This document shows, piece after piece, positions 11,118 to 22,403 of a stretch of 41,518 nt of DNA. This DNA is from Nephromyces sp. MM_2019 (Eukaryota > Apicomplexa > Aconoidasida > Nephromycida), in NCBI GenBank assembly GCA_015657535.1, contig JADHZB010001965.1, positions 7,121 through 48,638 of the forward strand, written 5' to 3'. The notes below the pieces were generated by a model. The model was not told the DNA's origin. It ran no database searches and saw only the letters and a list, made by a program, of their open reading frames with translations. The translations under genes were made by a program, and so were the position numbers. Each line of letters starts with the position of its first letter. Within the stretch, counting starts at the first letter, position 1.

Positions 11118-13376
11118 ATGTCAAAAGAATTAAAATCCGTTTTAGAGATGGAGCGTTTGCTCAACAAACGCCTTCGAGTTAAATTTTCAGGGGGCCGAGA
11201 AGGTGTGTGTGTGTGTGTTTGTGTGTGTGTGTATTTGTGTGTGTGTGTATTTGTGTGTGTGTGTATTTGTGTGTGTGTGTGTATTTGTAATGTGTGTGTA
11301 TTTGTGTGTGTGTGTATTGGTGTGTGTGTGTATTGGTGTGTGTGTGTATTTGTGTGTGTGTTGTGTGTTGTGTGTGTATGTGTGTGTGTGTTGTGTGTTG
11401 TGTGTGTGTATTTGTGTGTGTGTGTTGTGTGTTGTGTGTGTGTATTTGTGTGTGTGTGTTGTGTGTTGTGTGTGTGTATTTGTGTGTGTGTGTATTTGTG
11501 TGTGTGTGTATGTATGTGTGTGTGTATGTGTGTGTGTGTGTATTTGTGTGTGTGTGTATGTGTGTGTGTGTGTATGTGTGTGTGTGTGTATGTGTGTGTG
11601 TATTTGTGTGTGTGTGTATGTGTGTGTGTGTGTATTTGTGTGTGTGTGTGTGTATCTATGTGTATGTGTGTGTATCTATGTGCATGTGTGTGTATCTATG
11701 TGTATGTGTATCCATGTGTATGTGTATCTATGTGTATATGTGTGTTTTTCTATGTATATATGTGTATGTATATGTGTGTATATGTGTGTGTATGTATGTA
11801 TGTGTGTGTGTGTGCATGTGTGTGCGTGTGTGTGTGTGTATATATGAGTGTAATTGTGTGTGTGTGTGTGTATGTATGAGTGTATCTGTGTGTGTGTGCA
11901 TGTACGATGTCTGTACATATATGTGTAAATAAAGTGTGAGTTAAAATATACTGTTATATGACCTCATGTACATATATTATACACACATAACAAGGATGCG
12001 TATTATACAAATTCAATAGAACGCGTGTGTAGATTGAAGATACACTCAATTTTATGTTTATTTTAAACCTTTAACACACACACATTATATGATTCATTTA
12101 CACATTCTCACTGCAATTTTCAGTGTGTGGGATTCTCAAAGGGCACGATGCTGTTTCTAATTTAGTATTGGATGAGACTGAAGAATTTCTAAGAGGTTAA
12201 TTACATCACACAAACACTTTTGATGTATATAGAAATAGCTATTTAATATCATTACACATACTCATGTTTAACCTACAAACATAAATTTAAACTAAACACA
12301 CAACTCTAACATACACGCATAAGTTTAAGCTACAAACATAACCTTACCTTACACACATAATTTTAACCCACACATAAAAATTTAAATTATACACTTATTT
12401 CTAATCTACACATATAATCTTTTTTTCTTTCACACTCAATTATGATCTAGACATATAAACTATGTTGGTTATTCATGCTCACATTACACATATACTCTCT
12501 ATGTTAAGATATCAGGAGAATATCTATGCTTTTCATGATAACTATTTTCAACCACACTCATACACACACAAAAATATCCTTTTTGTAAATTAAAGAATAT
12601 TAACACATCCACACACACAATTTTTTTATAAATCATAAGATTTTCACAAATCTACTATACACATACATTTATATATAAATAATTACCCATTTGTTCATTT
12701 TTATCATTTTTTCACATTTTAAACTAATTTCAACACACACACCTAACCCCATTATACCTTCACTCCCCCTATATAACCATTATACATATATATATATTCA
12801 TCTTTAACTTTCAAATTGATAAATTTATTTATATTTACATATTTTTATTATTAGACCCAGATGACCCTTATAAACTATCAAATGAAACGCGAAAATTAGG
12901 ATTGGTTGTTGCCCGTGGAACAGCTGTATGTCAAATTGTGTAAAATTACACAATATATATATATATATAAATCATAAGTATGTATGATTATTGTGTTCAT
13001 ATTGTGTGTGTAGATATGTTTGATTATTGTGTGTGTAGGTATGAGTGAATATTATGTGTGTAGGTATGAGTAAATATTAAGTGTGTAGGTATGAGTGAAT
13101 ATTATGTGTGTATGTATGAGTGAATATTATGTGTATAGTGTGTGTGTGTACTATGTGAATATATTGCGTTTGTGAATATTATGTTCATATTGTGTGTGTG
13201 TATAGATATTTTATGTGTAAATATATATTTAGGTCAAACTTAAAGAATTTATTTTATATTATAGTAAAGATGTATGATTGATGTTTAAATAAATAAAAAA
13301 ATTATAGATTATTTTGGTTTCACCGATGGAAGGTACAGAAGAAATTGAAAATCCATTTACAAATAATGAGATGTAG
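11118..13376 (+). CDS. LSM7: U6 snRNA-associated Sm-like protein LSm7
   Basis: Four exons, 11118-11202, 12124-12195, 12855-12925 and 13308-13376, give 99 codons (98 aa), close to the about 103 aa of other LSM7 proteins. LSm7 is a subunit of the LSm2-8 ring on the U6 snRNA 3' end (splicing) and of the LSm1-7 ring in mRNA decay. The Sm1 motif is visible as LRVKFSGGREVCGILKGHDA followed by NLVLDETEEFL. The family signature DPDDPYKLS, the Sm2 part GLVVARGTAIILVSP and the ending EGTEEIENPF complete it. The GGRE-V junction is restored only by splicing exon 1 to exon 2 in phase 1. The 5' splice site of intron 1 is itself the start of a TG repeat several hundred bases long. Confidence 0.96.
11203..11932. 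repeat. Approximately 0.7-kb TG-rich array at the 5' end of LSM7 intron 1
   Basis: It consists of TG runs interrupted at regular intervals by TTTG, TATT, ATG and, later, ATCTATG. It begins at the first base of the intron and runs to about 11900. All three forward frames are open for 200 codons or more, giving Cys-Val-Cys-Leu strings; this follows from the sequence lacking TAA/TAG/TGA and is not coding evidence. Confidence 0.95.
13010..13135. repeat. Minisatellite of about 25 bp in LSM7 intron 3
   Basis: Four to five units of about 25 bp share GGTATGAGTGAATATTA with a short TG spacer. They lie shortly after the GTATGT donor of the intron. Confidence 0.88.
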
Positions 13377-14397
13377 TAAAATCTTAAATGATTTTTTATA
13401 TTTAAATTTAATACACACCTTATTTTCATTATAAAATTTTGATCATATATATACAACTTCTAATTATTCAAAACATTAATGCACACACCAGAAAACTTCC
13501 AAAAAATTTATTTTATAATACCCTTGTTAGTTGATTTATTTATCTATACTTTGTGTATAAATTTTACACAGTCATACACACACTTTAAGACTCGCATACA
13601 CTTGATAGAATTATAATATGACACTATCTTAAGCTTTTCCTAATTAGGTTTCATTATTTTCACTAAGTTCAGTATGAACTGTTACATAAATATATATGGA
13701 GACTTATTTTACATACGTTGAAGTCATGTAAGAATATTATCAAACATATTTGCTAAAGTATAACTAATCCGCACACATAATCTAAAATAGATTGATTTGT
13801 TAAGTAGAAAAATATGATGTTAAAATTTGATTTGAAAAGAAAACATTTATAAAATTTCACAAATTAAAACATTTTATTAATATATTTGATATAATTACAA
13901 AGATACTTTGTTCATAAATACAAAAATATGTATAATTAAGTACAAATTTACATTTAACATTATGTGTCAATATATATATATATATTTATATATGCTTTGT
14001 TTTTTAATTTTAATTAGTGTAATTACACACAATTTTTCAAAATGTTAGAATCGTTACAATTTATTTAAACTGAGTGATACAAATGCCCATAATAATTGAT
14101 CAATATGTTTTATTTATAAGATACATGAAATTGGGCATATCAAATATATACATTTTAATTTTATAATTTAATTAATTGAATAAACTCTAAGGAAGCTGTT
14201 TTATTAATGAACTCATGCATTATTACTTATAGCTAGAAATGTTTATTATTTCTATTAGACGAAATAAATTGTTGAGGGAAAAATAATAATTTAAGATGTA
14301 AATACCCTGGCTAGCTAGGATTATCTCATAACTACCTATCTATCCATCATATTGAGTATACACCTTGGCATAAATTCAATTTACTGTTTGTTTAATT
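13377..14397. other. AT-rich LSM7-NUFIP1 spacer
   Basis: AT-rich sequence without long TG arrays. No exon with supported borders was found. The last part, next to NUFIP1, is less AT-rich and overlaps the end of a 56-codon minus-strand reading frame that is listed separately. Confidence 0.55.
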
Positions 14398-14568
14398 TTA
14401 ACCATAAAGTTGATATGCCTCAACTTCCTTAATCCCACCAAAAAGAATAATCATAGGCATACAAATCCCTTGAGAATTAATCTCCGAATGTATATCGGAA
14501 GGGCTAAGATATCTTAATATTAAATCTAATTTGTTTTTACTACAAAATGAATGGTCGGCATGCAGCAT
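14398..14568 (-). CDS. Candidate 56-aa antisense ORF overlapping the NUFIP1 start
   Basis: On the minus strand an ATG at 14568 opens 56 codons to a TAA at 14400-14398, with an in-frame TAA just upstream of the ATG. The product has ordinary composition, with internal segments LDLILRYLSPSDIHSEINSQ and GGIKEVEAYQLYG, and no low-complexity runs. It overlaps the first bases of NUFIP1 exon 1 and its whole 5' flank. No family is recognised. A plus-strand frame across the same stretch is open as well, so chance is possible. It could also be a remnant of another gene or an organellar insertion. Confidence 0.25.
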   Translation of the reverse strand: MLHADHSFCSKNKLDLILRYLSPSDIHSEINSQGICMPMIILFGGIKEVEAYQLYG

Positions 14569-16601
14569 GGCGTTACCTTATGGATGAGTATGATGGCAAT
14601 CGTCAAGCTAATACAACACCTCACCACCCTCCATTCCCTCCTCCACCTGCTCCGCCTCCTCGTAGAAACTATCACAACCCTCCTCCGCAACCCTATGCTC
14701 ACCAACCCTACTACAATCCCTATATAGGCAACTATTATATACCCTATCCAACCAACTATGCCCCCGTGCTATACCCACCCTCTCCACAACCTCTACCCAC
14801 TTACCCTACAGACAGGAAACCAGCTCAACCTGTATATAATACTCATAAGAGACATAATGCGGCTAATCAAATACGTCCTACACAACCTGTGTTTTACTGC
14901 GAAGTTTGTGATAAAACCTTTAATTCTAAACACAAACTAGACGACCACATACAAGACGATCATATCCCCTGTGATGAACCTGGCTGTAATTATTCAGCTC
15001 CTTTAAAGATGATGGAGATTCACCAAATTATACATATCAAAGACAAAAATGGTAACCCTTTGTCACACTCAGATGAAGATATATCACTTTGGTTAGCAAA
15101 TAGAAGAGCAAAATTCCCATCTTCCAACCGTTTGAACGAGGTAATCTTATGTAAATTTTAATTAAATTTTTTGCTACTCACACCAACCCAGCAACTTAAT
15201 TTGCATATTTAGATCAAATTTACATGGTTTCTGATATCCCATTATCCAATTTTCTACAATATCGATAATAATTTTAATTTTTTTCTACTTGAAATTGATT
15301 TATTGATGTGTACTTTGATTACTAAAAGTATTATTTAACTTTATATCAGATAGACTTCTTTCTTGATAAATTTCTTCAATAATTTAACTTTATATTTTAA
15401 AGATAAAACACAATATTTTCAATTATATAACTTTTACTCACTTGAGCTTCAGCTACCTTGCATTTAGAGCAATCTCTAAATATATAAATTTTAATATAAG
15501 TCACATTTAAATTCTATTAAAAGCATGGTAATTTTATTATTCTACTGTTCAGGAAAACAAAGACAAATCCAAAAAATCAACTATTGTGACCGGATCTTCA
15601 TTGCTTGAAAGTAAACAAAACAAATTGTAGATAATAAACACTTATTTTTTTATTTCCTGAAAATTAAAAATTCCTATCAATGTTATTACCATTATTCTAA
15701 CCACCTTTAATTTATTAATTGATCCATATTCCTAAATACAATTTCAATCATAAGATTTTCTAGATTCTATCTCAAATTTTCAAACAATTGCTTTGTTTTA
15801 TTGTTTTAACAAAAGAGATGCTAAGAGATGCTATGAAATCAGCCTTCGGTAGACAAACTGTTTATAAGAAGCCACAGTCTGCTTTCGTCCCAGATTTACC
15901 AAAAATTGCACTACAGCCACTATCTAGCCTTATTTCGTCCGATCATTGTAAGTTTAAAAGTAATGATTCTTCAATAAATATTAGATAAAAGATAAACATC
16001 TATACATACATCATAAATCAATACAAAGTCAACCTTTTCATTTCCGAACTTTGATTGATTTTGAAACAATTAAATGAAGATATGGCTTTAGCTAGGTATA
16101 ATGATGTGTCGATGTACCAACTCTCAAACATACTAACCAATTTTAGATTCAATTCTTAATGTCTTTTCCAAATTTAGCAAAACCTTATCTTGATTGACTG
16201 TATATTTGACTTTTCTAAGAAATGTAAATTTGCTTCTATACATAAAAACCTAAATATTCCACTATCATACATTCTACTCATCAGTGGGTAAGCACTCAAG
16301 ATCATCCGAATCAACTTTGTACTCATACTATCCAGGCATTCTTAATCAACCACCACCACAAATTTGCAAACATATCCTGAATAAAAAGATTTGTAAGAAG
16401 GGTAGAAAATGTCCCTTCGCTCATGACCTTGATGCCTATAAGTCCTGGCAAAATTCAAAATTTGTTATAAATAAACTTGAAGTACCTCGTCGACCCCCTC
16501 TGATCTACCAGCTTCTCAAAGATGAAATTGAAAGATATGAAAACATCTTAATAGCTAGTTTGAAATTTATTTCGGAGAAATATCTGTCAAATCAATCTTA
16601 G
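14547..16601 (+). CDS. NUFIP1: NUFIP1-like zinc-finger protein (box C/D snoRNP assembly)
   Basis: Four exons, 14547-15140, 15553-15610, 15816-15947 and 16285-16601, give 366 aa. NUFIP1 (Rsa1 in yeast) is a platform for assembling box C/D snoRNPs with the R2TP complex, and binds FMR1 in animals. Residues 25-95 are a Pro/Tyr/Asn-rich disordered segment. A C2H2 finger uses C118, C121, H134 and H139. A second set, C142, C147, H159 and H163, follows. The NUFIP core DEDISLWLANRRAKFPS comes next. A CCCH finger (C289, C298, C304, H308) lies near the C-terminus. The closing helix LLKDEIERYENILIASLKFI matches the C-terminal helix of NUFIP1 proteins. The overall order fits the family; the name is moderately sure and the zinc-finger content is certain. 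Confidence 0.85.
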
Positions 16602-18591
16602 ACTTTCTTTCGAGTTCAAAATTGAGAACACTTTTTAGTATACAAAAAAATATGAACTTTTCTTGATGAATTAATTTCCTTTCACACTGATTACTCTTTG
16701 TTAATCTGAATATTCAACTCAACGTAATCTACCAGACACAAACATCTTAGAGATTTTGGGCTCATTAATTCATATTTTAAAGAATACTATAATTATTTAT
16801 CGCTTTTTAATTGTGCCACCTCATGTTATCTATAACAAAGGATTCATTATCGAAAGTCATTTTTACTAAATTTTTTTTTACCATAATGAAGTAGTAATTT
16901 ATGAGCTTGGATTGATTCACATTAAGCATAAGAAATATTATCCTTACACACTAATATGATTCCCATGAGACAGCATTCTTATAATATTGTCTTATATAGT
17001 CATCATTTCTGAAATTGTGATAATTTATTAAAATCACAAAAAGTTGGATTGAGCAAATTCTAAATATCTTTTATAATCATTAATTTTACTTAAAAAATTC
17101 TAGAGTAAACTGAAAGAAAAATATTAATCAGGGATGTATAAATATATTAAATTTATTTAATATATTTGTTCAAAAGAGAAGGTAGTTTAATAAACAATAT
17201 TTCCAAGTTGCTAGTATAGTGAATGTTAAACTTAATTATATATATCATTAGGATTGATAAATATCACATTTTAAATGATTAAAATGTCTCTATTTTTCTG
17301 GAAAAAAGGTTTTCAAATTTCCTTATTAAGAGTTTTTTAATTTTAGCAGTCTTACATACTTTCGTTTTTCACTTCATAAAAGTATGATAGATATGTTATA
17401 AACAACTCTCAGATAAAATCGTACTACGGTAAATCTGTAATTGCTTAACTTTGTAAATATATAACTATATATATCAGTAACTATATATATTATTAAATAT
17501 TTAATTCAATTAAAAGTGTTTTTAAATGTAAAATAATTATATATATTAATAGGTGCTTGGGTATATAAATTGATATATTTGGAATGTGAAAATCAATTCG
17601 TATTGTTATATGTTAGGGAAAACCAAACTTAGAATAATTTAGATGAATTGCTTTGTAATTCTTATCAATAACAAATGCTTCTTGGTGTAATACTTAATTT
17701 GTGAAATTATGATTGAATTTATGATTAACTTTTTTCGGATTTTAACTGAGTATCAATTAGTTATTATGTTAACACATCTTTAATTAACGTTTTGAAACCA
17801 AGGTTGTTAGGTATTTCCACTTAATATATATTCATTTTAAGGTAAAAATAAGTTTAAATTTATAATATTAATTGTCAATTGCTCATGTAAACCAGTTAAA
17901 AGAGTTTATAACCTCTTATAAAGGATTGAGCATGAAGGATTACAACTGAGGTTCACTAATGAGTATACATAAAGATTCATAGAGCACGATAGAGATTAGA
18001 CACACGTTGCTTTTCTTTCAGGTAGATCTGTTTTTAAATTAATTCAGCTAGTGAACTCGTTTATAAAGGATATGTTAAACTCATCTAACTCTAAAGACTT
18101 GGTTAAAATTGACAAGTGTTTTTTTAGCCTTTACTAAAATCTTGTTAGAGCGTGTGTACACACTCATTTGTGTGTACTCACTCATTTATTTATACAACTC
18201 TACAAGTACACATTACAAATATAATCTAACCACATTACAAATTCAACCTACCCACATCACACACAATTCAGACACACACACCCTATACACGCAAAACATT
18301 CACCCTTTGCACACATCACACGCACATTATATTCTTAATATTATACACATATCACTCAGTCAAACTCGTAAGCATCCTACTGATAATTACTCACATACAT
18401 CTACAGGATTACCCCTTCCCCTATCCAAACAACACAACACCACTTAATAATAACAATTTACACATATAAATTTCCAAAATTTCTTAAATACTAAATCAAG
18501 TTTAAACTCTTCTTAGTATAAAATATATTTTATATACCTATATTTCATTTATAAATAATACCCCTTTTGGTAATTTAACGCCTTGCTGAAG
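16602..18591. other. NUFIP1-SAR1 spacer
   Basis: AT-rich sequence with no supported exon. The part about 18150-18440 is CA-rich and G-poor on the plus strand and is open in one frame, but its composition argues against coding. A pyrimidine tract ending in TTTCTTTCAG near 18020 could be the acceptor of an intron in the SAR1 5' untranslated region; this is inference. Confidence 0.5.
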
Positions 18592-21500
18592 ATGTTCATC
18601 TACAACTGGTAAGTCAACTGATTTATAGATGTGTAGACAAGGCACCATTGGACATGTTTAATAAAAAAAATATCCCTAATCATATTCAGATCTGTATAAA
18701 CAACATTTTGTCTACTATTTTTATTTATTACACCTCTTAACTATATGTTATAATGTTTTATTTGTAAAATATACTATATTTTTATCTATGTTAGCTATAT
18801 CTATGTATAGATGTTATCTACATTTGTAAATTGCATTTGTGCGCTTGATGCTTATAGGGTATTTTGATAATGTATACACATTTTATATTCCTAATGTGTA
18901 TACAGTTTGAGTGTTTGTTATTTCTATAGTGCGTGTTCATAATGTGGATATATTTAGTGTGTCTGTAGTTGATGCATATATATGATGTGTGCGTGTGTCT
19001 GTAGTTGATGCATATATATGATGTGTGCGTGTGTCTGTAGTTGATGCATATATATGATGTGTGCGTGTGTCTGTAGTTGATGCATATAGTGTGTCTGTAG
19101 TTGATGCATATAGTGTGTCTGTAGTTGATGCATATATATGATGTGTGCGTGTGTCTGGAGTTGATGCATATATTTGATGTGTCCGTGTGTCTGATGTGTA
19201 TATATGAAGCATTTGTCTGCATTGTATTTGTATGATGTTACTTGTATATTTGGTTTGATGTTTATATATTGTGTAATACACATATAAAATATGATATGCT
19301 CATGTTGCATTCTGTGTGACTGATATGCCTAAGTTTGCATGCATATTTTTTGTGCCCATACATTTGAATAATTATATTACTCTTATGTCATTTTGTGTAT
19401 TTATGGATATAATGTGTATGTATTATTTGGTATGGTACATTATGCTTGCGCTATGAACTGTGTGTGACGTCTATTCATTATACCATGTTATTGTGTGAGT
19501 TAAGTTTTCTACCCATTTCAAAATTTTTTCTCATAAGGATTTTTGTTTATTATGCATATAGCAAATATCCAATTTGATAGCTGTAAATTTCATGACATTT
19601 CAACATCAGTCATTTCTCTTGTAACTTAAGATAAAATTTATTTTTAAGTTTAGTTTACTTGTACTTGATGTCATTTATGTATAATCATATCCTATACACA
19701 ATATTCCTATTTTCCTACTCAACAGTTCCCTATACTATAGATATGATATATTTCTTATTATATTTATAACTCAAATTTTGACAACTCCATACCTTTTATG
19801 AATTTTATATATCTAGTGAAGCATACAAATCAAACTTAGCTTGCATATTGACTTTAACTGTTATGATAAAATTTTATTTTAAGTTAACATACCCTAGCAT
19901 TTCTGTGTGCAACATTTCTAACCCTAATTAAATACATATTACAATATACTACAGTCCACTGGAAACTGATTTTGAATATATATATATATATATATATATC
20001 TACATCCGATATAACATTACACATCTACATATAATTTAAACTACATTTTTTGTAATGGGTGAATGTACAATCCAAATTTCGCTTACCTTAGTATTTGTGT
20101 GAATATACTTACTAGTCCCTACACAACTATCGTGCACAATTTTTTTTTCTTAAATTGAATAAAATTTGCAGGTTTTTCGATGTCCTTTACTATTTTGGAT
20201 TATCACACAAGGATGCACGAATTGTTTTTCTGGGTTTAGACAATGCTGGAAAAACCACACTCTTACAAGTCCTGAAAGATAATAGGGTGGTACCACATTT
20301 ACCTACTCTTCATCCACGTAACTTTAGTAGATATATTAGATCATTTATCACCTCAGTATTGATGCAAGGATACTTACACATCAATACTACTTTATAAAAC
20401 ATTGTCTCATTCAATTCTCAAACACATAAATCTTTACCTTATTAGTCTTTTAATCAAGAATAGATTACAGAAACTTATCTTCTACTACAGATTTTAATCC
20501 CCATTCTTTTATCAATTTGTTTTTGTTAATACAGACTCTGAAGAGCTTATTATAGATAAACTTAGAATGAGAACATTTGATCTTGGAGGCCACGAAACAG
20601 GTATATATATTTTTGCAACCAATGAGTAAACACTTTATACTTAAAGGACCTGTGTTTAGCTAAGCGTGTATATAATGATGGATTGATAAAAATCCACAGT
20701 TATATCTAATTCATCTCTAGAAATCTCCCTATAATTTATAATTGATGCACTCTATATACCTTGGTGATTATAATTTAACAAAGTTTTATACATTATTATA
20801 ATTAGAGTTTTTTCTCATGTTATTTTCACAATTGATTTATAAAAGTAACACTTAATAAAATCCGATCTGTCCCAGCATAATTATCTCTTCTTCCTTTTCT
20901 TCATATATTATATATATCTATTTATATATCTGTGTTTATTCCATCAATCTAATTGCTTCATATAAATATTTGTATAACAATTTAAATTTCTAACATGTGT
21001 ATTTCTAATTATAATTGTATAAAAATTCATATGCAGCCCGTAGAGTTTGGAAAGATTATTTTGCCGCTGTAGATGCTGTTGTTTTTATGGTTGACTCTGC
21101 TGATAAATTTCGATTTCCAGAATCTAGAAATGAATTGACGGTTTGTGTGTAGAAATGAACTAATAGTTTTTTGTGCAGAATGAATTGATGCTATTGTGTA
21201 TTGAAATTAGTTGATGTTTTGTGTATGCATATCCAACCCATTAATTGCACTACCTAAAACCAATGAAAGCATATGAATTACTTGTATGACGTATAAGTTT
21301 GCTTCTATATTCCACTCACAAAAGCTTTCTTTGACATAATATGTATATATGTGTGTCCTCGTGTATGTTTATTAGCAACTACTTAACACACCAGAATTGA
21401 ATACTGTACCATTCGTTGTATTGGGCAACAAAATTGATTTACCAAATGCTGCTACTGTAGATGAACTGAAATCTCAACTAGGCATTGATTCACTCATGAA

Positions 21501-22114
21501 CATTGGAGTAATATATTTACTAATATTACTCCAACATGTGTTCAACTAATAAATAATTGCCAATTATTGAAAGATAGAAATTTTATACCTATCTAGTCTC
21601 ATTTAGGAGATTTTAAATCTATGCTCACTACTCATACATATATTATTTAAATATTATGGCCTTTTTTTTGTGAAATAAATCCCACACTCGTATACACATT
21701 ACATTTTTACTTTTTCATGATAACTCTAATTTGATTCTTCAAATCATAAGATAGAAAAATAAGAAATATATAAAAATTTATTGATATTTAATTAACAGCC
21801 AAAAGGTGCAACAGGAAATCGACCTATGGAACTTTTTATGTGTAGCGTTATCAAAAAAATGGGTTTTTATGAAGGTAAATTGAAGCATATATATTTCTTA
21901 TATAGCATGTACAAACTTAATGACTATCTTCAGAAGATGTTTATTTCCTCCCACAATTTCAGATCACATCTTATGATTTGATACTGATTAATATAGTTTT
22001 AATTCTTCTCTGAACTATATAAATCAATTAATAATACTTTTAACTTATAATTTAAATATCCTTACACACTTTACTCTTTCAGCATTCCAATGGCTATCAA
22101 AGCAACTAAACTAA
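18592..22114 (+). CDS. SAR1: Small GTPase SAR1 (COPII coat)
   Basis: Seven exons, 18592-18608, 20172-20317, 20535-20600, 21037-21140, 21376-21507, 21799-21874 and 22083-22114, give 190 aa, the normal length. SAR1 recruits the COPII coat to ER exit sites in its GTP form through an N-terminal amphipathic helix. The 17-nt first exon encodes MFIYN plus two bases of Trp6, and splicing restores MFIYNWFFDV, the expected membrane-inserting helix. The P-loop GLDNAGKT is at 27-34, the switch-I PTLHP at 50-54, DLGGHE at 70-75 with His74 as the catalytic position, and NKID at 129-132. The C-terminus [15 protein letters not shown] is typical. All splice phases agree. Intron 1 is 1563 nt and contains a minisatellite. 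Confidence 0.97.
18961..19200. repeat. 36/24-bp minisatellite in SAR1 intron 1
   Basis: Units start GTCTGTAGTTGATGCATATA at 18961, 18997, 19033 and 19069 (36-bp spacing). They continue at 19093 and 19117 (24-bp spacing, lacking a 12-bp ATATGATGTGTG-type segment) and at 19153 (36 bp, diverged). Confidence 0.95.
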
Positions 22115-22208
22115 TAACCCACGGAACTCGTATATAAGCCCATTTACTATTAAATTTGGAAATTAATTTACAAGTTTATCCAGATTATTTAGCAACGAAT
22201 CTTATACA

Positions 22209-22403
22209 CTACCACTCATATCTTTGATGGGACATGTATGGGCTTTGAATGTTAATAAAAAATTTAGTCTGAAATTCAACTGCTTCAATCGAAAGCTTCT
22301 TCTTCATAAATTTGCACTCATCACTAGTATAAAAGTGTAAATCACACTCTTTTACCGGGATTTCCATCTGATTACAAACCCCTACATTTTTCAAAACTTT
22401 ATT
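22209..22403 (-). CDS. Candidate C-terminal exon of an unknown minus-strand gene or pseudogene
   Basis: A frame open on the minus strand from a possible acceptor (TAG at 22406-22404) to a TAG stop at 22209 encodes about 64 residues. It includes VGVCNQMEIPVKECDLHFY and FMKKKLSIEAVEFQTKFF. The composition is ordinary and not repeat-derived. It lies tail-to-tail with SAR1, 95 bp past its stop. No family is recognised and no convincing upstream exon chain was found, so it may be a gene remnant, a single-exon small protein starting at an internal Met, or chance. Confidence 0.3.
   Translation of the reverse strand, partial: NKVLKNVGVCNQMEIPVKECDLHFYTSDECKFMKKKLSIEAVEFQTKFFINIQSPYMSHQRYEW

Noticed and set aside
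11203..11932. Three overlapping plus-strand ORFs of more than 200 codons (Cys-Val-Cys strings)
   Set aside because: They are translations of a TG array. Only 11118-11202 is real coding sequence (LSM7 exon 1); the rest is intron, as shown by the in-phase downstream exons.
18109..18447. 112-codon plus-strand ORF before SAR1
   Set aside because: CA-rich low-complexity translation (Tyr/Thr/His runs), with no recognisable domain or splice evidence.
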